Position numbers and translations under genes: made by a program. Below are positions 43,106 through 52,154 of a stretch of 64,000 nucleotides of DNA, in pieces (within the stretch, counting starts at the first letter, position 1; the number at the start of each line of letters is the position of its first letter). Source of the DNA: UBA5336 sp964492485 (lineage in GTDB: Bacteria > Pseudomonadota > Alphaproteobacteria > Caulobacterales > Hyphomonadaceae); the NCBI GenBank assembly GCA_964492485.1, contig CAZBKM010000002.1, positions 248,001 to 312,000 on the forward strand, given 5' to 3'. Below the pieces are notes generated by a model, which was not told where the DNA came from, ran no database searches, and saw nothing but the letters and a program-made list of their open reading frames with translations.

Positions 43106-44788
43106 ATGAACAAGCCGTTCGACAGAGACGTACAGGGGATCGGCTCGGAACCGTTGCGGATCCGCGATCTTTTCGCGCCCGGCGAGCGCCTGTGCATGCC
43201 GCCCTATCAGCGCAGCTACTCCTGGGGCGAGCGCGAGGCCATGGCGTTGCTCGCAGACCTCATCGACTGCGCCGAGGACGGTTCGACCCATTTCATCGGC
43301 GCGATCGTCGTCAATCTCCGCGGCAAGACCGGGCTTCAGGAGATTGTGGACGGCCAGCAGCGCCTGACCACGCTGACGATCCTCCTTGCGGTTCTGCGCG
43401 ACATGGAACCCGAAGCGCAACGCGCCGAGGCGCTGCACACCCTGATCGCCGACAGGGCCCAGCCCGAGACGGGCGAATCCGTGGTCTGGCGGATCTCCCT
43501 GAACCATCTGGATGGGGCCTTCTTCCGAGCCCACATCCAGACGCCCGGCCAGGCCGCCAGGACCGAAGACGATCCCGGCGACAGCGAAAGTCAGCGCCGC
43601 ATCAGCACCGTCGCCGCCGGTTACCTGCGCGAACTGGGGCGGCTAGACGCCGACACGAGGCGCGCACTCGCCGAGACGATCGCCGACCGGTGTACGCTGG
43701 TACGGGTGTCGGTGCGCGACCGGGACATGGGATACAAGGTGTTCCGGATCCTCAACACGCGCGGCAAGGAGCCCAACGCCCACGACATCGTGAAGACGGA
43801 GCTCTTCGAACGCGCCGATTTCGACGTGCGCGAGGCCGACACCTATGCCACGCTCTGGTCGGATTATGAGGCCCGATTGGGCGGATCCGCCTTCGACGAA
43901 CTGTTGCGGCAAATCCGGGCGCTTTATGACCGCGCGCCAAAGGGCGACCTGATCGCGGGGTTCCGCAAGACGGTCCTCAACCGGATTTCGCCCCAGGAAC
44001 TTCTGACCGAGCTCCTGCCCCGCTATGTCAGGGCCTATGAGGAGATTTCCACGGGCCGGGTGGAGTTCGGCGAGGCGTCCACGGAAGTGGGCGACTATCT
44101 GAACCGGATGCGCGCGCTAGACCATCAGGGCTGGCGGGCTCCGGCGCTGAAATACCTGGTCGAACGGCGCACCGACGAAGCCCGCGCACCGGAATTCTTC
44201 CGGCGGCTCGAACGGCTGGCCTATGTGCTGCAGCTCATCGTTCACAAGCGGGACCAGCGCGACAAGCGGTACCGGCGCGTGATCGACGCGCTGCATGCCG
44301 AGCGCCAGCTTTTCTCCGCCAACGGCCCCCTGGCGATCAACCCGGACGAGGCAAGACGGGTACGCGAGCGCCTTCTGGGGCGCTTCGCCACCTTCAACCA
44401 GCGCAGGGCGATGGCCTTGCGCCTGAATGCCGCGCTGGCGGATGGCCAGACCCTGCCGCCGGAAGCCGACGCGACCGTGGAACATGTGCTCCCGCGCAAT
44501 CCGGATCCTGCCAGCCACTGGCTGACCACCTGGCCGGATCCTGCCAAACGGCGGGAATACTGTGACACGCTGGGCAATTTCGTGCTCTTGCCCCACGAAC
44601 TGAACCAGCAGGCCGACCGGATGGACTACCGCGACAAGAAGAAGGTCTACTTCAACGGCAATGGCGCACCCTTCGCGCTGACCCGCGACCTGGCCGATCA
44701 GGATGCCTGGACAGCGGAAATCGTGCGTCACCGAACCGAACGGCTGGCCGAAATCCTCTGCCGCCACTGGGATCTGCCCGACGTTTGA
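43106..44788 (+). CDS. DUF262/DUF1524 (GmrSD-like) protein
   Basis: This 560-residue protein combines an N-terminal DUF262 (ParB/sulfiredoxin-like) region with a C-terminal DUF1524 HNH-type region. PPYQRSYSW (32-40) and EIVDGQQRLTTLTIL (DGQQR at 82-86) are the NTPase motifs. The C terminus has VEHVLPRNP (Glu459-His460) and LGNFVLLPHELNQQADR. The same pairing occurs in GmrSD type IV restriction enzymes and related defence nucleases. It is a single gene with no methylase or partner nearby. The start at 43106 follows AGGGA and begins closer to the domain than an upstream in-frame ATG at 43040. Confidence 0.88.
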   Translation: MNKPFDRDVQGIGSEPLRIRDLFAPGERLCMPPYQRSYSWGEREAMALLADLIDCAEDGSTHFIGAIVVNLRGKTGLQEIVDGQQRLTTLTILLAVLRDMEPEAQRAEALHTLIADRAQPETGESVVWRISLNHLDGAFFRAHIQTPGQAARTEDDPGDSESQRRISTVAAGYLRELGRLDADTRRALAETIADRCTLVRVSVRDRDMGYKVFRILNTRGKEPNAHDIVKTELFERADFDVREADTYATLWSDYEARLGGSAFDELLRQIRALYDRAPKGDLIAGFRKTVLNRISPQELLTELLPRYVRAYEEISTGRVEFGEASTEVGDYLNRMRALDHQGWRAPALKYLVERRTDEARAPEFFRRLERLAYVLQLIVHKRDQRDKRYRRVIDALHAERQLFSANGPLAINPDEARRVRERLLGRFATFNQRRAMALRLNAALADGQTLPPEADATVEHVLPRNPDPASHWLTTWPDPAKRREYCDTLGNFVLLPHELNQQADRMDYRDKKKVYFNGNGAPFALTRDLADQDAWTAEIVRHRTERLAEILCRHWDLPDV

Positions 44789-44904
44789 GCCACGTGGGAC
44801 GCGCACCGCGCGCGGTGCGGCCCTTGCCTCCGTCCGACGTATCGGGAATACCTGCCGTTCGAAAAGCGGCCGAGTGCCGTCGACACATGCAAGGGGAGGT
44901 CTTC

Positions 44905-45672
44905 ATGAGCCTGTTCGACCTGACGGGAAAATCTGCCATCATTACCGGGTCCTCTCGCGGGATCGGCCGCGCCATCGCGGAGGCGATGGCCGATCAGGGC
45001 GCGCAGGTGACCATCTCGTCGCGCAAGCCGGGGCCCTGCCAGGAGGTCGCGGCTGCGATCAACGCCAAGCATGGCGAGGGCCGCGCGATCGCCGTGCCTG
45101 CCAACATCTCCTCGAAGGAGGAACTGCAGGCCCTCGTGGACGCGACCAATGACGCCTTCGGCAAGGTCGACATCGTGGTCTGCAACGCCGCGTCCAATCC
45201 GGTCTATGGTCCGATGTCTGAACTGGACGACGCCGGTTTCCACAAGGTGCTCCAGAACAACATCGTCTCGAACCACTGGCTGATCCAGATGGTGGCGCCA
45301 CAGATGCGGGAGCGGAAGGACGGCGCGGTCATCATCGTCTCGTCGATCGGCGGCATGAAAGCGTCCACCGTGATCGGCGCCTACAACATTTCCAAAGCGG
45401 CCGATTTCCAGCTCGCGCGCAATCTCGCCGCGGAGCTCGGCCCCGATAACATCCGGGTCAACTGCATCGCGCCTGGCCTGATCAAGACCGATTTCGCCCG
45501 CGCCCTCTGGGAAAATCCGGAGAACGCGGAGCGGATCGAGAAGGGCACGCCGCTGCGCCGGATCGGCGATCCCGAGGACATTGCGGGCGCGGCCGTCTAT
45601 CTCGCCTCGCGGGCGGGGGCCTATATGACGGGACAGGCCCTCGTTGTTGACGGCGGTTCGGTGATCGTCTGA
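44905..45672 (+). CDS. Short-chain dehydrogenase/reductase
   Basis: This 255-residue classical SDR has the cofactor loop TGSSRGIGRAIAEAM (about 13-27), NAASNPV, the catalytic Ser in VSSIGGMKAS and the catalytic Tyr/Lys in YNISKAA. The start at 44905 has GGGGAGG five bases upstream. The length is normal. The substrate is unknown; the sequence suggests the FabG-like or DHRS4-like group. A lipoprotein and a PaaI-like thioesterase follow on the same strand with small gaps. Confidence 0.92.
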   Translation: MSLFDLTGKSAIITGSSRGIGRAIAEAMADQGAQVTISSRKPGPCQEVAAAINAKHGEGRAIAVPANISSKEELQALVDATNDAFGKVDIVVCNAASNPVYGPMSELDDAGFHKVLQNNIVSNHWLIQMVAPQMRERKDGAVIIVSSIGGMKASTVIGAYNISKAADFQLARNLAAELGPDNIRVNCIAPGLIKTDFARALWENPENAERIEKGTPLRRIGDPEDIAGAAVYLASRAGAYMTGQALVVDGGSVIV

Positions 45673-45708
45673 CTTCTGCGCCGGGGGGCCGCAGGAGGAC
45701 ACAGCCCG

Positions 45709-46317
45709 ATGACGATACGCTTTGGGCGCCTGGCCATCTTCTGTATTGCGGTCTGGGGACTTGGAGCCTGCGGTCAGACCGCAGCGCCACCTGACTATGT
45801 CTGGGTCGACTGGACCGAGGCCAGCCCTGACGGGGCCCGGGGGGCCGCGGCCGGCGTGGTCGTCACTTATACAGGGGATCTGAACCGGAGCTGCCAGGTG
45901 GATCCGGGAGGCACCGTCTTCTGGGCGAGCCATCCGGAGAGTTACCGGCATCCGGAAACCGGTCCCGGCCCCGCTACCTCGGACGTTCTGCGGATGTATG
46001 GCGGCAGCGACACCGGTCGCCAGGTGATCCGCTTCTCGCGGCCCGTGCGCGACCCGATCATGGCGGTGATGAGCGTCGGACAGGCCAATCGGGAAGTCCG
46101 CCTTGCCTTCGAGACGGACGTGGAGATCCTCGCCAGCGGTCCGGGCTACTGGTCCGACCGGCTGAACATGCTGCGGCTTGCCGACGACCGTCGCACCGTC
46201 CACGGCCGGGAAGGCTACGGACTCCTGCGGTTCCCGGGGACGCATCTCGACATCGCCTTTGCCATTCCCGACCGCGAGCGGGATTATGGCCTCACCCTCG
46301 CCATTCAGGAGCCTTGA
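45709..46317 (+). CDS. Putative lipoprotein of unknown function
   Basis: This 202-residue protein has a lipoprotein signal ending LGAC (Cys21) and a domain rich in beta strands: VIRFSRPVRDPIMAVMSVG, FETDVEILASGPGYW and REGYGLLRFPGTHLDI. From memory, this pattern resembles an ectodomain found in many PEP-CTERM proteins, but no PEP-CTERM tail is present here. Function is not known. It lies between an SDR and a thioesterase gene and probably shares their transcript. Confidence 0.75.
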   Translation: MTIRFGRLAIFCIAVWGLGACGQTAAPPDYVWVDWTEASPDGARGAAAGVVVTYTGDLNRSCQVDPGGTVFWASHPESYRHPETGPGPATSDVLRMYGGSDTGRQVIRFSRPVRDPIMAVMSVGQANREVRLAFETDVEILASGPGYWSDRLNMLRLADDRRTVHGREGYGLLRFPGTHLDIAFAIPDRERDYGLTLAIQEP

Positions 46318-46319
46318 GC

Positions 46320-46817
46320 ATGGAAGATTCCCCACCGGAGATCGCAGATGGCACCTATGGCGTCCGGTTCCGCGGGTTTCTCGACGGGCTTCGCACGGGT
46401 CGCTGGGCGGACAAGCCGAAAGCGCTGGTGACCCTGGGAATCGAGCCGGAGCGCTGGTTACGCTACGCGGCACCAGGGCACGTGCGCTATATCTGGCCCA
46501 ATGATGGCAGCCGCGACATCTTTCCTGGGCGGGTTTTCGGCGGGTGGGTCGGTGCGCTTTCAGACCATGTCGTTTCGATATGCATGATGTCGGCCCTGAG
46601 CGACGAGGAAAACTTCACCACCCAGGACCTTCAGATCAAACTCTTCCGGCCGGTGGCCGGTGAGCGGATCACCATCGAGGCGAAGCTGGTGAACCGCTCC
46701 CGGTCGACGGGTTATGTGGAGGCCGAATGGCGGTTGCCGGACGGAAAGCTGGCGGTGAAGGTGCTGGCCTGGAAAGCCATCCGCAGCCACGAGGCGCTCG
46801 CCCCGCGCACGGACTGA
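46320..46817 (+). CDS. PaaI-like hot-dog thioesterase
   Basis: This 165-residue protein has a hot-dog core with GRVFGGWVGALSDHVVSICM, where the Asp is a candidate catalytic residue, and FTTQDLQIKLFRPVAG as the following strand. The ATG at 46320 has AGGAG eight bases upstream; a TTG at 46314 is too close to that site. It overlaps nothing and follows the lipoprotein directly. It may act on acyl-CoA or acyl-carrier substrates, but the family is broad. Confidence 0.85.
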   Translation: MEDSPPEIADGTYGVRFRGFLDGLRTGRWADKPKALVTLGIEPERWLRYAAPGHVRYIWPNDGSRDIFPGRVFGGWVGALSDHVVSICMMSALSDEENFTTQDLQIKLFRPVAGERITIEAKLVNRSRSTGYVEAEWRLPDGKLAVKVLAWKAIRSHEALAPRTD

Positions 46818-46866
46818 CGGTCGAGCGGAGACGGCGGGTCGAACCGGCAGACCGAGGGAACGCCCC

Positions 46867-47934
46867 ATGGAAACGATACAACCGGTGATCATGGCAGGCG
46901 GTGCCGGCACGCGGCTCTGGCCGGTGTCACGGCGCGCACATCCCAAACAGTTCCAGAACCTGCTGGGGCGCGACAGCCTGTTCGTCGAGACCGTGCGTCG
47001 GGTACACGGCGATATGGAGTCCATTGCCTTCAGGCCTGCCCACATCATTGGCGGCGCGGCCTATGAGGCGCTGATCGCCCAGCAGATGGAGACTGCCGGC
47101 ATCGTGCCCGGCACCGTGGTGCTGGAACCCTTCGGGCGGAACACGGGGGCCGTCGCGGCCATGGCCTGCAGCCTGGCGCAGACGCCGTCCGACATGATCC
47201 TTCTGCTCCCGTCCGACCACCACATGGCCGACCCCATGGCGTTTCGCCATGCCGTCGAGACCGCAGCCCCTGCGGCGCGCGCCGGGCACCTGGTGACCTT
47301 CGGAATAGAGGCCATGGCGCCCGAAACCGGCTATGGCTACATCCGGCGCGGCCCGGCGATCACGCCAGGCACTTACCGCATCGACGCCTTCGTGGAAAAG
47401 CCGGACCTCGCCACGGCCGAAGCGTATCTCGCCGATGGGCGCTATGCCTGGAATGCCGGGATCTTCCTGTTTCGGGCCGACACGATGGCGGCGGAGCTGC
47501 GCCACCATGCGCCGGCCGTTCTCGAGGCGACCGAGGCGGCCGTGGCGGGTGGCTACCGCGATGGACCGACCCTGCGCCTGGAGCCGAACGCCTTCGAAAC
47601 GTGCCCGTCCGTGTCCATCGACTATGCGGTGATGGAGCGGACAACGCGCGGGGCGGTCCACGGACCCCTCGCCTGCGGCTGGAGTGATGTGGGCTCCTGG
47701 GCCGCCATTGCCGACCTGGCCGCGCCCGATCCCGACCGGCCGGTGATCTCGGTCGAAACAGAGAACTGCTTCTTCCGCGTCGATGAGGACATGTTCGTCG
47801 CCGCAGTGGGTGTGCGCGACCTTCTCGTCATCGCCAAGGATGGCAGCGTGCTGATCCTGCCCCGCGACCGGGCGCAAGAGGTCAAGACGGTCGTGGACGC
47901 CCTCAAGGCCGCCGGACGCGGTGACCTGCTCTGA
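46867..47934 (+). CDS. manC: Mannose-1-phosphate guanylyltransferase
   Basis: This enzyme makes GDP-mannose from mannose-1-phosphate. The 355-residue protein has the GTP-binding motif VIMAGGAGTRLWPVSRRAHP near the N terminus, NTGAVAAMA, LLPSDHHMAD and the FVEKPDLATAEAYLADG segment. It lacks the C-terminal phosphomannose isomerase domain of bifunctional enzymes, so it is the short form. A 9-bp GC hairpin follows 3 bp after the stop. It is the first gene of the sugar-nucleotide region. Confidence 0.93.
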   Translation: METIQPVIMAGGAGTRLWPVSRRAHPKQFQNLLGRDSLFVETVRRVHGDMESIAFRPAHIIGGAAYEALIAQQMETAGIVPGTVVLEPFGRNTGAVAAMACSLAQTPSDMILLLPSDHHMADPMAFRHAVETAAPAARAGHLVTFGIEAMAPETGYGYIRRGPAITPGTYRIDAFVEKPDLATAEAYLADGRYAWNAGIFLFRADTMAAELRHHAPAVLEATEAAVAGGYRDGPTLRLEPNAFETCPSVSIDYAVMERTTRGAVHGPLACGWSDVGSWAAIADLAAPDPDRPVISVETENCFFRVDEDMFVAAVGVRDLLVIAKDGSVLILPRDRAQEVKTVVDALKAAGRGDLL

Positions 47935-47936
47935 GC

Positions 47937-47958
47937 TCCGGCGCCGCGCGGCGCCGGA
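47937..47958 (+). terminator. GC-rich hairpin after manC
   Basis: TCCGGCGCC-GCGC-GGCGCCGGA makes a perfect 9-bp stem starting 3 bp after the stop codon. There is no U-tract, as is common in GC-rich genomes. It probably ends or attenuates the manC transcript. Confidence 0.55.
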
Positions 47959-48085
47959 ACGGGCTGGCGGTCCGCCGGCGTCCCGCCGCCTCGCAAAATA
48001 CACCCATCCTACTGGTTCAATCCGCCCGGAAACTGCCTTAAGTCGAGACAGGGCGCTGGCGCAAACCTTGCAGGCCGGGTCGACC

Positions 48086-49051
48086 ATGACCCGGCATGCT
48101 GCTCTTCCCGCCACCCATGCGCCCGCGGAGTTGCGGATGCGGACCGATGCCCTGGGCGAACAGATCAAGGCCTGCCTGGCCGAAACCGGTCCCCTTCTGG
48201 GCAAGGAGATTGCCGAAAGGTTTCCCCACGAACCGCACCTGGCGCTCTGGCAGGCCTGCTACCGCGACATGGACCTGCAGATCTCGCACTTCGCGGGCTA
48301 CTATCTGCGCTATGACGTGACGCGCGAGGATCAGGTCCGACTGAGCCCCTCGATCCTGCGGGATTTCCTGTCCTTCACCCTTGTGTCGCTGCCGGATCAG
48401 CGCGGACGGTCCATCGAGCGGCAGGTCGCCCTCTCGAACCGCCACCGGGAAATCAGCCAGCGCAAGATCGCCATCGCCCGCGGCCTCGTCGCCGATCTCC
48501 TCGATGACGTCGATCCAGCCCTGCACGGCAGGATCTGCGCGTTCATCGCCGGGGACAATGCCTATTATCTCGGTCATGACGAGCCGCGCGAGGTGAAGGC
48601 CCTGGGCGAGGTCGTGCGGGGCTCCGACATAGACATCATCATCGTTCACGACGGTCTGGATGCGGCGCTTGTCGAGGACATGGAGCGCAAGCTTCTGCGT
48701 GCGAAGACCTACTTCCTGCGCCACCCCGACCATCGCCAGGAACTGGACTTCATCGTGAAGACAAGTGACCGGATGTTCAGCCAGTTCCAGTACCGGGACA
48801 TCCACGAGAAGATCGCCAGCAAGATCGCCTATGAGTCGATGTTCATCGGCGGCGCGGTCAGGCTGTACATGGACATTGCCGAGGGACTGGCGGAGTCTGG
48901 GGTAAAGCGGCTGATCGAGGACGATTTCGAAGTGGCACGGCGCGACCGCAAGGGCGCCATGCAGACGCTTCTGGCGGCCGACCCGGACAATCTCGACGCC
49001 AACACGGAGTCGCTGTTCTTCTTTTCTCTGGAGCGGCTGGAGTTCCAGTAG
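48086..49051 (+). CDS. Putative nucleotidyltransferase-fold protein, family not recognised
   Basis: This 321-residue protein starts at the ATG at 48086; the ATG at 48137 is possible. The central segment VVRGSDIDIIIVHD has Asp181 and Asp183, and ELDFIV has Asp221. This G-S-D-x-D ... D pattern is the polymerase-beta-type nucleotidyltransferase metal site. The N-terminal half is helical, and the second half includes FSQFQYRDIHEKIASKIAYE. No signal peptide is present. I do not recognise the family. It sits between manC and glmS, so a role in glycan modification or regulation is possible but unproven. Confidence 0.72.
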   Translation: MTRHAALPATHAPAELRMRTDALGEQIKACLAETGPLLGKEIAERFPHEPHLALWQACYRDMDLQISHFAGYYLRYDVTREDQVRLSPSILRDFLSFTLVSLPDQRGRSIERQVALSNRHREISQRKIAIARGLVADLLDDVDPALHGRICAFIAGDNAYYLGHDEPREVKALGEVVRGSDIDIIIVHDGLDAALVEDMERKLLRAKTYFLRHPDHRQELDFIVKTSDRMFSQFQYRDIHEKIASKIAYESMFIGGAVRLYMDIAEGLAESGVKRLIEDDFEVARRDRKGAMQTLLAADPDNLDANTESLFFFSLERLEFQ

Positions 49052-49071
49052 CCAGAGCCGCTCGGTTCCGT

Positions 49072-49093
49072 GTCCGGTTCCATGTCGCCGGAC
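49072..49093. terminator. Hairpin between convergent genes
   Basis: GTCCGG and CCGGAC are separated by 10 nt between the stops of the nucleotidyltransferase-like gene and glmS. Six base pairs without U-tract give only weak support for a shared terminator. Confidence 0.3.
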
Positions 49094-49114
49094 CCGCGGC
49101 CTGACGCATGGCCG

Positions 49115-50941
49115 CTATTCCACCGTGACCGATTTCGCAAGATTGCGCGGCTGATCCACATCGCAGCCCTTCGCCAGTGCGGTATGGTAGGCGAGCAACT
49201 GGACCGGAACCGCCGCGAGGATCGGCTGGGCCAGCGCACCGGCAGTCGGCATCTCGATCACATGGTCGGGCCGCTTGCCGGCGGCGTCCAGCCCGGCTGC
49301 ATCGGAGATCAGGATCACCTTCGCGCCTCGGGCCTGCACTTCCTGCATGTTTGAGACGGTTTTCTGGAAGAGGTCGTCCATCGGCGCAACGATGACCACC
49401 GGAACGCCATCCTCGATCAGGGCAATGGGGCCATGCTTGAGTTCGCCTGCCGCGTACCCCTCCGCATGAATGTAGGACACTTCCTTGAGCTTCAGCGCGG
49501 CTTCGAGCGCCAGCGGATTGAACACGCCGCGGCCAAGGAACAGGACATCGCGGGCCGAGGCGAGATCACCGGCAATGCGGCGGATGGCCGTCTCCTGAGC
49601 CAGCGCTTCGCTCACGCCACGCGGTACCGCCATCAGATCGGCGGCATGGGCGGCCATGGCGGACGCGTCCAGTTGGCCGCGCGCCCGGCCCGCTGCCACG
49701 GCGGCCGCTGCGAGCACGGCAAGCTGTGCCGTGAAGGCCTTCGTCGAAGCCACACCGATCTCGGGCCCCGCTCGCGTGGGCAGGATCGCGTCGGCTTCGC
49801 GGGCGATCGAGGATTCCGGCACGTTCACGATGGCCAGGGTCGATGTTCCAGCCGCCTTGCAATAGCGCAGCGCCGCCAGCGTATCGGCCGTCTCCCCCGA
49901 CTGGCTGACGAACAGTGCCGGGCCCGACGCCGGCAGCACCGGGTCGCGATAGCGAAACTCCGACGCGATATCGGTCTCGAGCGGCAGGCGCGCGAACCGC
50001 TCGAACCAGTATTTCGCCGTCGCCGCCGCATAATAGGCTGTCCCGCACGCGACGGCGACCGCGCGGTCTGCGCCGGCGAAGAGAGCCTCGGCAGCCTCGC
50101 CAAGGCGCACCGACTGCGCCGCCTGATCGATATAGGGCAGGATGGTCCGGGTCAGGCTGTCGGACTGCTCATGGATCTCCTTGAGCATGAAATGGTCGAA
50201 CTCACCGAGCTCGATCATGGTGGATTGGACCCGACTGCGCACTTTCGGACGATCGGCAGGACGGCCACTGGCGTCATAGATCTCCACCCGGTCGGGGCGG
50301 GCGATCACCCAATCTCCCTCCTCGAGATAGGTCACATCGCGCGTCAGCGGCGCCAGCGCGATCGAATCGGAGCCCAGATAGGTCTCGCCCTTGCCATGGC
50401 CCACGACCAGCGGGCTGCCCCGTCGCGCCCCGAGCAGAAGGCCCGGCTCACCCTCGACAATGGCAGCGATGGCGAACGCGCCGGTCAGCCGGGCGAGCAT
50501 GCCTTCGAAGGCGGCCTCGACGCCCAGCCCCTCACCCAGCAGGTGGTCAAAGAGTTGCGCGATGACCTCGCTGTCGGTCTCGGATGTGAAGGTACGACCA
50601 ACGGATTCCAGCTCGGCTTTCAGGTCGACATAGTTTTCGATGATGCCGTTATGCACGATCGCGACACGTCCGCTGATGTGCGGGTGGGCGTTCGGCTCGG
50701 AGGGACGCCCATGGGTGGCCCAGCGGGTATGGGCAATGCCTGTCGTCCCAGCCAGGGGCGCGTCATCGAGCCGGCTCCTGAGGGCCTTGATCTTGCCTTC
50801 GGCGCGCTGGCGGGCGATGCGACCCCCATCGAGGGTGGCGATCCCGGCTGAGTCGTAGCCGCGGTATTCCAGCCGCGCGAGGCCCGAAAGGAGCCGCTCC
50901 GTGACAGGTTTCGTGCCAGAGATCGCAACGATGCCGCACAT
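49115..50941 (-). CDS. glmS: Glutamine--fructose-6-phosphate aminotransferase
   Basis: GlmS makes glucosamine-6-phosphate, the entry step for UDP-GlcNAc. The 608-residue protein begins MCGIVAISG with Cys2 as the N-terminal nucleophile of the glutaminase domain. Typical segments are YRGYDSAGIA, HTRWATHGRPSEPNAHPH and two SIS domains with SQSGETADTL. The C terminus ends KSVTVE, as in the family. The 295-bp gap to cysD holds an 8-bp hairpin at 51065-51084 in the leader region. No glmS ribozyme is expected in this group. Confidence 0.96.
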   Translation of the reverse strand: MCGIVAISGTKPVTERLLSGLARLEYRGYDSAGIATLDGGRIARQRAEGKIKALRSRLDDAPLAGTTGIAHTRWATHGRPSEPNAHPHISGRVAIVHNGIIENYVDLKAELESVGRTFTSETDSEVIAQLFDHLLGEGLGVEAAFEGMLARLTGAFAIAAIVEGEPGLLLGARRGSPLVVGHGKGETYLGSDSIALAPLTRDVTYLEEGDWVIARPDRVEIYDASGRPADRPKVRSRVQSTMIELGEFDHFMLKEIHEQSDSLTRTILPYIDQAAQSVRLGEAAEALFAGADRAVAVACGTAYYAAATAKYWFERFARLPLETDIASEFRYRDPVLPASGPALFVSQSGETADTLAALRYCKAAGTSTLAIVNVPESSIAREADAILPTRAGPEIGVASTKAFTAQLAVLAAAAVAAGRARGQLDASAMAAHAADLMAVPRGVSEALAQETAIRRIAGDLASARDVLFLGRGVFNPLALEAALKLKEVSYIHAEGYAAGELKHGPIALIEDGVPVVIVAPMDDLFQKTVSNMQEVQARGAKVILISDAAGLDAAGKRPDHVIEMPTAGALAQPILAAVPVQLLAYHTALAKGCDVDQPRNLAKSVTVE

Positions 50942-51064
50942 GTCGTCTACTCCCTTCGCGTAAGTCCCGCCCCGTCCTCGTCTAAGCGGGAATGTGGGCC
51001 ACCGAAAGGCGCTGGGCTGGCAAGGCTGCGTCGTCGCGGAACAAAAAATGCAACGCGCTGTAAC

Positions 51065-51084
51065 ATCCCGCCCCATGGCGGGAT
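51065..51084. other. 8-bp hairpin in the glmS/cysD divergent gap
   Basis: ATCCCGCC-CCAT-GGCGGGAT is a perfect stem about 125 bp upstream of the glmS ATG. It could be part of a leader or an operator. On the minus strand a run of six T residues follows 17 nt later, too far for a normal terminator. The rest of the 295-bp gap shows nothing definite. Confidence 0.35.
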
Positions 51085-51236
51085 CTCACGCGCGCGACCG
51101 CGGGCCAGGGACACCCCAGGTCGCATTCCGTGTCCCGGTTAGGTGAGCTATTGCAAGACTTAAGCGCTTCGCGGGCGATCACCGCCCAGATACAGGCTAG
51201 ACGCCGCACCGCAGCATATCCGAGACGATCCAGACG

Positions 51237-52154
51237 ATGACGCGAACGATGCCCCCGCCGCTGACCCACCTCAAGAAGCTCGAGGCGGAAGCCATTCACA
51301 TCCTGCGGGAGGTCGTGGCGGAATGCGAAAACCCGGTGATGCTCTATTCGGTGGGCAAGGACTCCGCCGTGATGCTTCACCTGGCGATGAAGGCGTTCCA
51401 TCCCGCGCGACCGCCCTTCCCGCTGATGCACGTGGACACGACCTGGAAGTTCCGCGAGATGATCGCCTTTCGCGATCGCAAGGCGCGCGAACTCGGCCTG
51501 GACCTGATCGTCCACACCAATGAAGAGGGCGTGGCCGCCGGCGTCGGCCCCTTCACGCACGGATCAGCCGTTCACACCGATATCATGAAAACCCAGGCAC
51601 TGAAGCAGGCGCTGGACCGTCACGGTTTCGATGCAGCCTTTGGCGGCGCACGACGCGACGAGGAGAAGAGCCGGGCCAAGGAGCGCATCTTCTCGTTCCG
51701 CACGAGCGCGCATCGCTGGGATCCGAAGAACCAGCGCCCGGAACTCTGGTCCCTCTACAATGCCCGCAAGAACGCCGGCGAGAGCATCCGAGTCTTTCCG
51801 CTCTCCAACTGGACCGAGCTCGACATCTGGCAGTACATCCGGTTGGAGAATATCGAGATCGTCCCGCTTTACTTTGCCGCCGAACGACCGGTGGTCGACT
51901 GGAACGGCGTGCCGATCATGGTCGACGATGACCGCATGCCCGAGGCGCTGCGCCGGACCGCGGTCAAGAAGTCCGTCCGGTTCCGTACACTGGGCTGCTA
52001 CCCGTTGACCGGTGCGGTGGAGAGCCGGGCCAGGACGCTGGAAGAGATCATCCAGGAAACCCTGCTCAACACCTCATCGGAGCGCCAGGGCCGCGTGATA
52101 GATACCGACCAGGCGGCCTCCATGGAGCAGAAGAAGCAGGAAGGCTATTTCTGA
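51237..52154 (+). CDS. cysD: Sulfate adenylyltransferase subunit 2
   Basis: CysD transfers AMP to sulfate to make APS, with CysN supplying GTP energy. The 305-residue protein has the PP-loop MLYSVGKDSAVMLHLAMKAF, FPLMHVDTTWKFREM, GGARRDEEKSRAKER and the C-terminal R-rich tail. Its TGA overlaps the next ATG (TGATG), coupling cysD to cysNC. An alternative ATG is 12 bases downstream at 51249. The gene is divergent from glmS. Confidence 0.96.
   Translation: MTRTMPPPLTHLKKLEAEAIHILREVVAECENPVMLYSVGKDSAVMLHLAMKAFHPARPPFPLMHVDTTWKFREMIAFRDRKARELGLDLIVHTNEEGVAAGVGPFTHGSAVHTDIMKTQALKQALDRHGFDAAFGGARRDEEKSRAKERIFSFRTSAHRWDPKNQRPELWSLYNARKNAGESIRVFPLSNWTELDIWQYIRLENIEIVPLYFAAERPVVDWNGVPIMVDDDRMPEALRRTAVKKSVRFRTLGCYPLTGAVESRARTLEEIIQETLLNTSSERQGRVIDTDQAASMEQKKQEGYF

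Noticed and set aside
50942..51236. A glmS ribozyme or riboswitch in the glmS leader
   Set aside because: The ribozyme is known from Firmicutes and related groups, and only a simple hairpin is seen here.
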